A stretch of DNA of 64,000 nucleotides, from the NCBI GenBank assembly GCA_964388275.1, contig CAYLZD010000018.1, positions 1-64,000 on the forward strand, given 5' to 3'. Origin of the DNA: JARYLZ01 sp964388275 (GTDB lineage Bacteria; Bacteroidota; Ignavibacteria; SZUA-365). The translations under genes and the position numbers were made by a program. This document shows positions 33,053 to 41,600 of the stretch, piece by piece (the stretch's first letter is position 1; every line of letters begins with the position of its first letter). The notes under the pieces were generated by a model that saw only the letters and a program-made list of their open reading frames with translations, had not been told where the DNA came from and did not search any database.

Positions 33053-35397
33053 GGGCGCGTGGTGGACGGAGGGGGGAGTGGGAAGTAGGGAGTAGGGAGT
33101 GGGGAGTTGGGAGTAGGGAGTTGGGAGTAGGGAGTAGGGAGTGGGGAGTGGACGGTTGCCGGCGGATTTCATACTGCCGACTTATCACTCATTTACTACT
33201 CATTCTTGCGATGACGCCGGCAGGATTTGCTCAGTCGATTTCCGTATTCGATATCGATGCGTCGGGTTTTCCGGCGATGAGGGCGAAGTTTTATGCCTTC
33301 GATGCTTCGGGAAATCAGGTTGCGGGTCTTTCGCCGGGGGACGTGGTCTTGAGGGAGGACGGGGCGGCGCGCGTGGTGACGCGCATTTCCTGTCCCGCGG
33401 TGCAGCCGCCGCAGGCCATCTCTTCGGTGTTGACGATAGACGTATCGGGTTCCATGTCGGGCAGCGGCGTGACGTATGCGAAGGCGGCGGCGCGGGCGTG
33501 GGTGGACGCCCTGCCGCTGGGGCGCTCGGAGTGCGCGATCACGACTTTCGACCACGGGTCGTATCTCAACAAGGATTTCACGACCGACCGGAGCGAGTTG
33601 CGCGCGGTGATAGACGCTCTGGGCGCATACGGGGGCACGGATTACAACGCGGCACTCCTGCGCCCGCCGGCCGGGGCGCTGCTAGTGACCAGGCAGGCGC
33701 AGCACAGGAAGGTTATCGTATTCCTCTCGGACGGCTATCCCAACGGCCCTCCCGACGAGGCGGCCATAATAGCCGAAGCCGACAGGCAGGGCGCGGTTAT
33801 ATACTCTGTGATACTTGGCATGACGGCGCCGCAATCGGTAAAAAACATCTCGGAGCGCACAGGCGGTCAATGCTTCGAGCGCATCACGACTGCCGACGAG
33901 GCGGCGGATGCTTACCGCCGCATACTTCATGCGGCGCAGGGCGGGAGTCCCTGCGAGCTGGAGTGGACGAGCGGCGGCTGCGCGATTACGCGCGCGCTGG
34001 AGCTTGCCGTTCCGTCCGCCGGGGTTCAGACCACCACGGCATATAGCGTGCCCATGCAGAAGCTGCCTCAGCTCGTGTACGCGCCCTCGCGTTCCCTGCG
34101 TTTCGGCGAGGTTGCGCCGGGCGGCAAACCTGCAATGCAGTTGACGCTGACGGCGCAGGGCAGGTCTGTAAGCGTGACGCGCATAACCGGCAACAATCCA
34201 CTGTTCACCGTGACTTCCTACGGGGGCGGCGCTCCGCCGTTTACACTGGGCTCGGGACAGAGCCGGACCTTGACCGTGGAGTACGCGCCGGTGGATTCGT
34301 CTTATGCGTATTGCCTGTTCACGGTGGAGAGCGACGCCTGCCTTGGGGGTTCGTTTTATTCCGACGGCGGTTGGCGGGGCAAAACCGGTCCGGCGGTTGC
34401 GATAAAGGTGTCGCGCCCGAACGGCGGCGAGAAGCTTGTTGCGGGCAGCACGGAAGAGCTGGTATGGGAGGGGGTGATGCCGGAGGAGAAGGTGAAGCTG
34501 GAGTACTCCGTCGACGGCGGCTCGAGCTGGACAACGATTGCGAGTGAAGCCACGGGACTTCGTTACGAGTGGCGTGTACCGCGCACGCCGTCCGACCGCT
34601 GCCTGCTGCGCGCCACGGCACAAGCGCGTCCTGCATACATCGGCGACATGGCGCTGATACCGGCCGGGACGTTCAGGATGGGCGATATCACCGGTGCCGG
34701 TAACTCAAACGAGAAACCCGTGCATGAAGTGGATATCACGCGTCCCTTCCTGCTGGGCCGCACGGAGGTGACACAGGCGCAGTGGACGGCCGTGATGGGC
34801 ACGTACCCGAGCCGCTTCAAGGGAGAAGACGATCCAGTTGAGCAAGTGAGCTGGTACGACGCTGTGGAGTTCTGCAACCGGCTCTCTAAGCTGGAGGGGC
34901 TCGACACTTGCTACAGCGGCGGTGGCTCATCGATCACCTGCGATTTCACGGCCGACGGCTACCGCCTTCCGACGGAGGCCGAGTGGGAATACGCCTGCCG
35001 CGGCGGCACTGAGACGGATTTCTACACCGGAAACATGACGAATTCATCTTGCACGCCTCTCGATCCCGCTCTGGACCGCGCTGGCTGGTACTGCGGCAAC
35101 GCAAACGACAGCACGCGCAGCGTGGGCCTGAAAGAGCCGAACGCATACGGTCTGTACGACATGCACGGCAACATATGGGAATGGTGCTGGGACCTGTTCT
35201 CATCGAATTATTACGGTTCGAGTCCGGCCGCCGATCCCCGCGGCCCCGCGAGTGGCCCGTACCTCCGTGTGTTGCGCGGGGGTTCGTGGAGAGACTACGC
35301 CCTCTACGCGCGTTCGGCGATCCGGTACTACAACGGCCACGCCAACCCCGTCAATCGGTTCAACACCGTCGGGTTTCGTTTGGCGAGGACTTACTAA
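33049..35397 (+). CDS. Secreted VWA - ASH - SUMF1 (formylglycine-generating-enzyme-like) protein
   Basis: About 782 residues if started at the ATGA overlap at 33049; a GTG at 33148 is an alternative closer to the signal peptide LITHLLLILAMTPAGFAQ. A von Willebrand A domain has the MIDAS motif DVSGSMSG and the later Thr and Asp (TDYNAALL, FLSDGYPNG). An ASH-type domain (PSRSLRFGEVAPGGKPAMQL) and a beta domain (RPNGGEKLVAGSTEELVWEG) follow. The C-terminus is a SUMF1 domain: IPAGTFRMGDITG, PVEQVSWYDAVEFCNRLS, RLPTEAEWEYACRGG and LRVLRGGSWRDY. The position of the catalytic Cys pair in true FGE lacks Cys here (RSAIRYYNGHANPVNRF), so it is probably a binding domain. No T9SS tail. Confidence 0.82.
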   Translation: MRARGGRRGEWEVGSREWGVGSRELGVGSREWGVDGCRRISYCRLITHLLLILAMTPAGFAQSISVFDIDASGFPAMRAKFYAFDASGNQVAGLSPGDVVLREDGAARVVTRISCPAVQPPQAISSVLTIDVSGSMSGSGVTYAKAAARAWVDALPLGRSECAITTFDHGSYLNKDFTTDRSELRAVIDALGAYGGTDYNAALLRPPAGALLVTRQAQHRKVIVFLSDGYPNGPPDEAAIIAEADRQGAVIYSVILGMTAPQSVKNISERTGGQCFERITTADEAADAYRRILHAAQGGSPCELEWTSGGCAITRALELAVPSAGVQTTTAYSVPMQKLPQLVYAPSRSLRFGEVAPGGKPAMQLTLTAQGRSVSVTRITGNNPLFTVTSYGGGAPPFTLGSGQSRTLTVEYAPVDSSYAYCLFTVESDACLGGSFYSDGGWRGKTGPAVAIKVSRPNGGEKLVAGSTEELVWEGVMPEEKVKLEYSVDGGSSWTTIASEATGLRYEWRVPRTPSDRCLLRATAQARPAYIGDMALIPAGTFRMGDITGAGNSNEKPVHEVDITRPFLLGRTEVTQAQWTAVMGTYPSRFKGEDDPVEQVSWYDAVEFCNRLSKLEGLDTCYSGGGSSITCDFTADGYRLPTEAEWEYACRGGTETDFYTGNMTNSSCTPLDPALDRAGWYCGNANDSTRSVGLKEPNAYGLYDMHGNIWEWCWDLFSSNYYGSSPAADPRGPASGPYLRVLRGGSWRDYALYARSAIRYYNGHANPVNRFNTVGFRLARTY
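33073..33149 (+). repeat. G-rich minisatellite (GGGAGTr) at the 5' end of the VWA gene
   Basis: About ten units of GGGAGT(A/T/G) in register with the frame, read as WEVGSREWGVGSRELGVGSR. Each unit is close to a Shine-Dalgarno sequence, and the last one precedes an in-frame GTG at 33148. The other strand reads as the familiar LPTPYSLLPTP repeat. Confidence 0.85.
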
Positions 35398-35529
35398 CCC
35401 TTTGCGCTTTGCTCTTTTACGCTTTTCATTTAAAAGTTGAGACCCTCTACTTTTCTTTGCTGCACTGAGTAAAACAGGTTGGAACGGAATGGACCATAAG
35501 GAAATAGCGATACTGCCGCCGCTCTCACC

Positions 35530-35656
35530 GCCCACCCCGGCCGCCTTCCGACTCCGTCCCGCAAGCTGCGGGACTTCGTCGGACAGGTCGGCGGCCACCC
35601 CTCTACGCCCACCCCGGCCGCTTCGCGGCCACCCCTCCCCGACGGGGAGGGGGGAT
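35530..35656. repeat. Modular palindromic intergenic repeat, copy 2
   Basis: Contains the perfect stem GTCCCGCA AGC TGCGGGAC inside an outer GGCCGCC ... GGCGGCC stem, then GGCCGC TTC GCGGCC, then CCCCTCCCC GAC GGGGAGGGG. This copy carries an additional module compared with the others. Confidence 0.85.
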
Positions 35657-35718
35657 TGGGCGCTACGGTGGAGATCGGTTACTAACCCCGGCCGCTACGC
35701 GGCCTGCCACCTTTTACT

Positions 35719-35811
35719 CCCACCCCGGCCGCCTTCCGACTCCGTCCCGCAAGCTGCGGGACTTCGTCAGACAAGTCGGCGGCCGCCCCTCCCCGACGGG
35801 GAGGGGTTTAA
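35719..35811. repeat. Modular palindromic intergenic repeat, copy 3
   Basis: Same core stems as copy 2, in the same orientation, about 190 bases downstream: GTCCCGCA AGC TGCGGGAC and CCCCTCCCC GAC GGGGAGGGG. The GGCCGC TTC GCGGCC module is absent. Confidence 0.85.
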
Positions 35812-35981
35812 CTACCCCAGGGGGAAAGGGCCAACCGGAGTGCGCACAGAATACCCGCGGGAGATGGCCACAGGGTGAGGCCGCACGAAACACATGCGTT
35901 CGGATCACACCCTCCACTGAGCTATGAGCAGCGGCGGAAATAAAAAATTGATGCGACATCACCATTGCATGCAAGGAAACC

Positions 35982-36911
35982 ATGAAGAAAAATTCATCAG
36001 ACATTCCGGGTAAACGTAATAATACGGCCGGCGGCGCATCGGAGCAGGAAACAGAGGCGAAACGGGTTTCGTCGGCCGACCTGCGCCGCAGGCTGCTTCT
36101 GATAGCTCAAAACAGGTTGTGGCGCAGAGGCGGCAATCCGGACCTGATAAGTCGGCTTTCGGAAGCAATCGTGGACCACGCGATTCGAACCGTGGAAATG
36201 CAATACGGGGCCGATATCGGAAGCGCGGAGCTGTTGTCAGCGGCCCCAAAGGCAACGCTTGCGATCGTTGAAAATCTGTCGATAGAACAGCTTGCCATGG
36301 CTGCCATCAAAGGCGATCGAATGGCCGGCGAGAAACTTTTTTCTCTTCTGGGTGAAAGGTTTTTGAAGATGGCGCAATATAGAATACGTGACGCATCACA
36401 GGAGTTGGAAAAAGACGCGCAGGATGTGACGCAGAACACGATGACGACAATCGTCGAGAAATACGAAACGGCCGATTTTCACAAGGGCTTCCTGCCCTGG
36501 GCTTACACGATACTCAACAACAAGTGCAATGATCATTGCAGGAGGAATGGCAGGCAGATGAAACGTATTATCCCGGGAGATCCCGAGTGCATGCCGCTTG
36601 AAGCGCTGCTTTCCTATATCACGGTCGAGTCGACGCCTGATTTGTTCGAGGGTTTGATAGCCCTGCTGAGGGAAATCGAGCAGGATGACGGCGGCAGCGC
36701 GGCGCCGGCGCCCGCCACGATGACGGATCACATCACGGCGGCCTACAGGAAGTTATCGGGCAAATGCAAGCGCATTATCCGCATGCTCGTAGAGGGGTAT
36801 ACAAACGGCGATATCGCGGCCTTGCTTTCGATCAGGAAGGCGGATCTCGACATACATCGCTGCCGGAAACGGATGTATAGCATTCTCGTCAAGCGAGGGG
36901 CGCTGCCATGA
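35982..36911 (+). CDS. ECF-type RNA polymerase sigma factor with long N-terminal extension
   Basis: 309 residues. The region-2 core is seen in GERFLKMAQYRIRDASQELE, DAQDVTQNTMTTIVEKYE and FLPWAYTILNNKCNDHCRRN, which correspond to the RNA-polymerase and -10 binding helices. Region 4 is the C-terminal helix-turn-helix (LSGKCKRIIRMLVEGYTNGD, IAALLSIRKADLDIHRCRKR). An extra 110 residues precede region 2, unusual for ECF factors, which average about 190 residues. The stop overlaps the start of the anti-sigma gene (ATGA), the classic coupled pair. It presumably controls the CHAT-protease region downstream. Confidence 0.82.
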   Translation: MKKNSSDIPGKRNNTAGGASEQETEAKRVSSADLRRRLLLIAQNRLWRRGGNPDLISRLSEAIVDHAIRTVEMQYGADIGSAELLSAAPKATLAIVENLSIEQLAMAAIKGDRMAGEKLFSLLGERFLKMAQYRIRDASQELEKDAQDVTQNTMTTIVEKYETADFHKGFLPWAYTILNNKCNDHCRRNGRQMKRIIPGDPECMPLEALLSYITVESTPDLFEGLIALLREIEQDDGGSAAPAPATMTDHITAAYRKLSGKCKRIIRMLVEGYTNGDIAALLSIRKADLDIHRCRKRMYSILVKRGALP

Positions 36912-37828
36912 AATGCATCGACCGGAAAACAGGCGCCCTCGCGACTCGCTATCAGTTGGGCCTGCTGAGCGGCGAAGAGCAGGAACGTTTTGAACTCCAT
37001 TTGCTGAAATGCAGCGCATGCGTTGATGAAATCGAGAAAATGGATCCCGTTTTCCATGCTCTCAGGCGGGATCCTGCCGGCCTGCTCCGTGAGCTGAATG
37101 CGGTTGATGATGCGCCTGAAGCGGCGGGCGAGCGGAACGAAAGCGCCTTTTTTCGGCTGAAGCTGGCGGTGACGGATTTGCTCGATGAGCTGCCGTCCAA
37201 CGTCCTGTGCTTCGTCTCGGCTCATCGAACCGCCGCAATCGTCGGAGCGCTCGGCGTCGCGGCTGTAGCCGTAGTGATTTGGCGCGTTTCACTTGTGGAT
37301 CGTGCCGGTCCGCTTCCTCAACCGCAGATTGCCGTCGGGGCGCCCGACACCATGGAGATACATATCCCGGAAACACCGGTCAGGAAATACGCTTCGCTGG
37401 CAAGGATCGAGCGCGTTGAGTGGAACCCCATGACCTTGATGGGCGCGGAAGAGGAAAGCGACGCCGAACTGCTTTTCGAGAACGGGATGAACCTTTACAC
37501 AGCGAAAAAGGATCGCCAGGCCGCCGCACTGCTCCATCGCGCTGTGAAAGCGGACCCGGAAAATTACGATGCTAGGTTCTTTCTCGGTCTGAGCTGCCTT
37601 CTCGCCGATTCGGCGCAGGCGGCTCTTTCCCATCTGCGTGCCGCGGCGCGCATGGCCCGTACCGATGCGCAACGCGAACGCTCGCTGTGGTATTCGGCGA
37701 ACGCCCTGCTTCTGCTGGAAGACGCACAGGGCGCCCGCCGGGAAATGCGGCGCGTTGTGAAGATGAAAGGCGATTATGAGAGCGAAGCACGGGAAATACT
37801 CGAGAATATGAAGCCGGAGGACATGTGA
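36908..37828 (+). CDS. Membrane anti-sigma factor with C-terminal TPR
   Basis: 306 residues. The N-terminal zinc-binding anti-sigma motif is FELHLLKCSACVDEIE, i.e. HxxxCxxC, with an upstream His/Cys partner (MKCIDRKT). One transmembrane helix follows (AIVGALGVAAVAVVIWRVSL, about residues 112-131). The outside part has TPR-like helices (NGMNLYTAKKDRQAAALLHR, YDARFFLGLSCLLADSAQAA). It would hold the sigma factor at the membrane and respond to a periplasmic signal through the TPRs. It starts in an ATGA overlap with the sigma gene. Confidence 0.83.
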   Translation: MKCIDRKTGALATRYQLGLLSGEEQERFELHLLKCSACVDEIEKMDPVFHALRRDPAGLLRELNAVDDAPEAAGERNESAFFRLKLAVTDLLDELPSNVLCFVSAHRTAAIVGALGVAAVAVVIWRVSLVDRAGPLPQPQIAVGAPDTMEIHIPETPVRKYASLARIERVEWNPMTLMGAEEESDAELLFENGMNLYTAKKDRQAAALLHRAVKADPENYDARFFLGLSCLLADSAQAALSHLRAAARMARTDAQRERSLWYSANALLLLEDAQGARREMRRVVKMKGDYESEAREILENMKPEDM

Positions 37829-37916
37829 TTGTCCTGAATAGAGACCGGGCATCCGGCATGCAGCCATATCCGGTCGGGCTGTCCGCTATTTAACTGATCA
37901 GGAAAGGAGGGAAGAA

Positions 37917-37985
37917 ATGAAACGTTCCATTCGTTTTTGCATATCGTACTGCCGGTCATCAAGGAGTGTGTCATGGGCTTCTTGA
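37917..37985 (+). CDS. Possible leader peptide overlapping the next gene start
   Basis: A 22-residue ORF, MKRSIRFCISYCRSSRSVSW and two more residues, with a very strong ribosome site (GGAAAGGAGG). It ends 13 bases inside the following gene, so its translation would cross that gene's ribosome site. It could be a coupling leader or a chance ORF. Confidence 0.3.
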   Translation: MKRSIRFCISYCRSSRSVSWAS

Positions 37986-38626
37986 AGCGGCTTTTCGGCG
38001 GCGCATCAGAGGCGGACAAACAGGCGGCTCCGGAAACTCGACGCGAAAGCGACAACCTCGGGCTGCGGCAATCTTCATTGCAGGAAGCTTCCGCATATTG
38101 GATGACCCGTCTGTCGACGACAAAACGAGATCCGTTTGCACTGTACATCTTCGAAAGGGACGCCGATGCCCGAGCCGCTTTGCTGGATATGCCGTACATA
38201 CACGAAGCGGTTGACACAGGCAATTTAATCTGCAGCGAAGTTCTGCTATACGGATACTACCAGGCGGAAAACGGCAAATATGAGGCAATCATTTGCGGTG
38301 AGGACTTGTCCCTCGAAATGTGGGAGCGGGCGCGTCAGAGCTTTCATAAATACGGCGGAGTGGTTAAGAATGAACAGGCGCCTGAGAACAAAAAGGAATC
38401 CGGCCGTCCTAAATCAAACAAGCATGGCGAGGTCGTTTTTCTCAGGGAGGAGAAGATGGTGCGCGGCGGATCAGCCATGACTTACCGAATTCACGAAGCG
38501 CCCGATGCCGAAACAGCCAAAGCCTTTCTGTTAAAAACCGATGTGAGTGAACCTCTGTGCTATGTTATCGTCGAAACCCCGGATGGAAACTACGGCCGCG
38601 ACATTCAGGGCATATACAAGGAATAA
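37973..38626 (+). CDS. Small cytoplasmic protein of unknown function in the CHAT operon
   Basis: 217 residues from an ATG with AAGGAG upstream. The start MGFLKRLFGG is a common pattern of small bacterial proteins that attach to the membrane or a complex by an amphipathic N-terminus. The body has AYWMTRLSTTKRDPFALYIF, a charged linker (NEQAPENKKESGRPKSNK) and a compact C-terminal segment (AKAFLLKTDVSEPLCYVIVE). No family recognised. It lies between the anti-sigma gene (144 bases) and the CHAT gene (63 bases). Confidence 0.65.
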   Translation: MGFLKRLFGGASEADKQAAPETRRESDNLGLRQSSLQEASAYWMTRLSTTKRDPFALYIFERDADARAALLDMPYIHEAVDTGNLICSEVLLYGYYQAENGKYEAIICGEDLSLEMWERARQSFHKYGGVVKNEQAPENKKESGRPKSNKHGEVVFLREEKMVRGGSAMTYRIHEAPDAETAKAFLLKTDVSEPLCYVIVETPDGNYGRDIQGIYKE

Positions 38627-38689
38627 GATCATGTGTTCTTATAATATTTCCGCATATTTTGTCGCGAGCCGAGGCAGCCGGGAATCAAC

Positions 38690-41600
38690 ATGAGTCGAAC
38701 GCGCTGCAAGGCCGGCCTGATTCTCGTGTTGTTGCTGCTGTCTTCACACGATCTTCCGGCTCAAAATCAGGCTTGTTCGGCCTCGAACCTTATCGGACTC
38801 CTGCGCCTTGGCAACACCGGCATGCACGACACCGTGATGACGGCTTGCAAGCGCATTATCGATGAAGATTTGTCCTGCGCACGTGCTTTCGATCTGCTGG
38901 TCGATGCTTACAAGAGCACCAAACGCATCGATGAGGGTATAGAATATTTCGAGCGCATTTCCGCCGGGAATCCGGAAAGCGGCATGGCCTTCCGTGCGCT
39001 CGGCCTGCTCGAAGCAGCACGCGGCAATCACAGGCAGGCTGTGCGGCAACTCCTGCGCTGCGTGGAAGCGGATCCGGCAATTAGCGAAGCATGGCACGAC
39101 CTGCTGGACATTTCGGCCGTCCAGGCCGAGGCCGTCACTGCGGATGACGTGCTGGCATACGCGGAACGCAGCCGTATGCCGGCCGATCAGTTGCTCCTTG
39201 TCAGGGGTTATGCATGTCAGAAACAGGGGAAATGGTCCGAAGCCGAGGCGCTTTATCGACAGGCGGCGGCAAAGGAGTCCGCATCCGTTCGACTGTTGTT
39301 CAACCTGGCAAACGTGCTCGATGAGCAGAAAAAATGGCCCCAGGCGCTCGAAGTATGGCTCAGCGCCGCAGGACTTGCCGAGAGAAACGGCCTGCACGAC
39401 AAGCTACATCTGATTTGCACCAATATCGGTGGCACGTTTATGGCGTCCGGAAGACATGATGAAGCCATCGGGTATTATCGGCGGGCCCGGGCTGTTGCGC
39501 GCGACCTGGGTAATGGCGGCGATGAAATAGAATATGCCAGGAATCTCGCAATAGCGCTCCTCGCCGATAATCAACCGCAAAATGCTCTCAGCACTTGCGA
39601 TACTGCTCTGGCTCTGGCTCGTGCGCTCGGCGATCCGCGTTCGGAAGCCATGATGCTCCATCTCCAATGCGATATTCTCAACGAAGTAGGAGGATTTCCC
39701 GAAGCGTTGAAAGCGGGATATTCCGCGCTCGACTATTACGAACAGTCCCTCGATTCACTACGAACTGCCGGTGTGCTCGCTGTAATAGCGGCATCGCATG
39801 CACAAATGGGCGATATCGAGAAGGCGGCAGGTCTTTTCCGGAAATCCTTGTCCATCAGTATTGCGCTACGGGATACCCATGCGATAATTAACCGGCTTAG
39901 CAATCTCGGCATGTATTACAAAGAGACGGGGAGAATCCGGACGGCAATCGACACGTTTCATGCCGCTTACGATATGGCTCGAGTGCGCGGAGATGCCGGG
40001 CAGCAGCGTTTATTGTTAAATCAGATCGGCTTCTCATATGCTGGCCTCGGGCAGCTTACCGAAGCTCTGCAGTATTTCAGGGCATCGTACGCTCTGGCCG
40101 ATTCGCTTGGCGACGAGGCCGGATTGGCCTTGGCCGGCGGCAATATCGGTATTGTCCTGAAAAACCAGGGCTATACCGACTCCGCCCTCGTTTATCTGAA
40201 CTCGGCATTGTCCACCGACGAGAAACTTTCCATACAGACGGGCGTGATACGCCACCTTGCTAATATCGCGAACCTGCATGAAATGAAGGGTGAATACCCG
40301 GAGGCGCTTCGTTTGCAGCAGCGTGCTCTCGAACTTTCCAACCGATCGGGCACAATCCGACATTCGATTGTTTTACTTGGCAATATGGGCGCCATATACG
40401 ATAACATCGGCGACTATGAAAATGCCATGCACTGCAGCATTACCGCCTTATCGCTGGCGCGCAGACACTCGTATCAGGAAAACCTGCCCAGATGCCTGAG
40501 TCGCATCGGCGTTGTTTATGAGCATTTTGGCCGGGATTCGCTCGCGCTCGAATACTACCGGGAATCTCTCAAAGCGGCTGAACACATCGGGAACGAGGTG
40601 GAAATGGCCGAAGCAATGCACAACATCGGTGTTATTCATGAGCGCAGGAATGAAGCGGAAAAGGCGATGGATGGCTATGGCCGTGCGCGGGAGATGTATC
40701 TAAACGGAGGTTATGCCCTGAACGCGGCAAATAGCTCGTGTTCGCTGGCGAGTGTGCTCGTCAATGCAAACCGTCTTGAAGAAGCGGGAACTCTGTATAA
40801 AGGCGCCCTTGCCGCCGGCTATCAAGCCGCATCTGCTTCCCTGATTGTCGATTGCATGATGGGACTCGGCCTGATCGCACAGAAGCAGAGTGATTACGAC
40901 TCCGCCATGGCATGCTACGACGCCGCAATACAACTGATTGAAGCCGTAGCGGAAAATCTGAAGATTGACGGGAGGCAGGACGACTACATCGACAGATCCT
41001 TCAGACATTATCAGGCCGCGATCGGACTGCTGCTCACCATCGGGAAAACGGATGACGCATACGGATACGTTCAGCGTTTTCGCGGCAGATCGCTGCTGAC
41101 GGCGGTATCGAGCCGCAAATACGAGTTTACGGCAGGTATAGATTCTCAGCGTCTTTCACGCTTGATGGAGGCGGAGCTTGACCTTAAAGAACTGTACGGG
41201 CGTCTAGTGATTCCTGCGGTAAAGAACGACAAACGCCTCCTGGACTCCACGTACCGCATGATCGACGATATGAGATTCCGGCATGAGCGATTGTTGGATG
41301 AGATACGGCTTAATCACCCTCGCTGGCTGGAGGGAACCGGACGAGCGAAACCGATCAGCATCATGGACGCGAAAAATGCCGCCGCCGCGTCCGGTACTGC
41401 CGTGATCGAATACTTCCTGGCCGATGATTTTACGACCGCATGGGTAATACTCGGCGATACCGCCCATTTCCTGGATCTGGGCATCAAAGGCGCGGATGTC
41501 GAGATACTTGTCGAACGTTTCAGAAGGCCGTTCCATGAATTGAGTGAAGGCAAGATCCGCAATTTTGCCGATGTGGGCTTCGATGCGCAGGCGGCCGCGA

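Larger units (their letters stand above)
35398..35981. other. Intergenic region dominated by palindromic repeats
   Basis: No gene seen. Repeat copies 2 and 3 fill 35530-35811. The promoter for the sigma-factor operon must lie in the last 150 bases, but no clear element was found. Confidence 0.5.
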
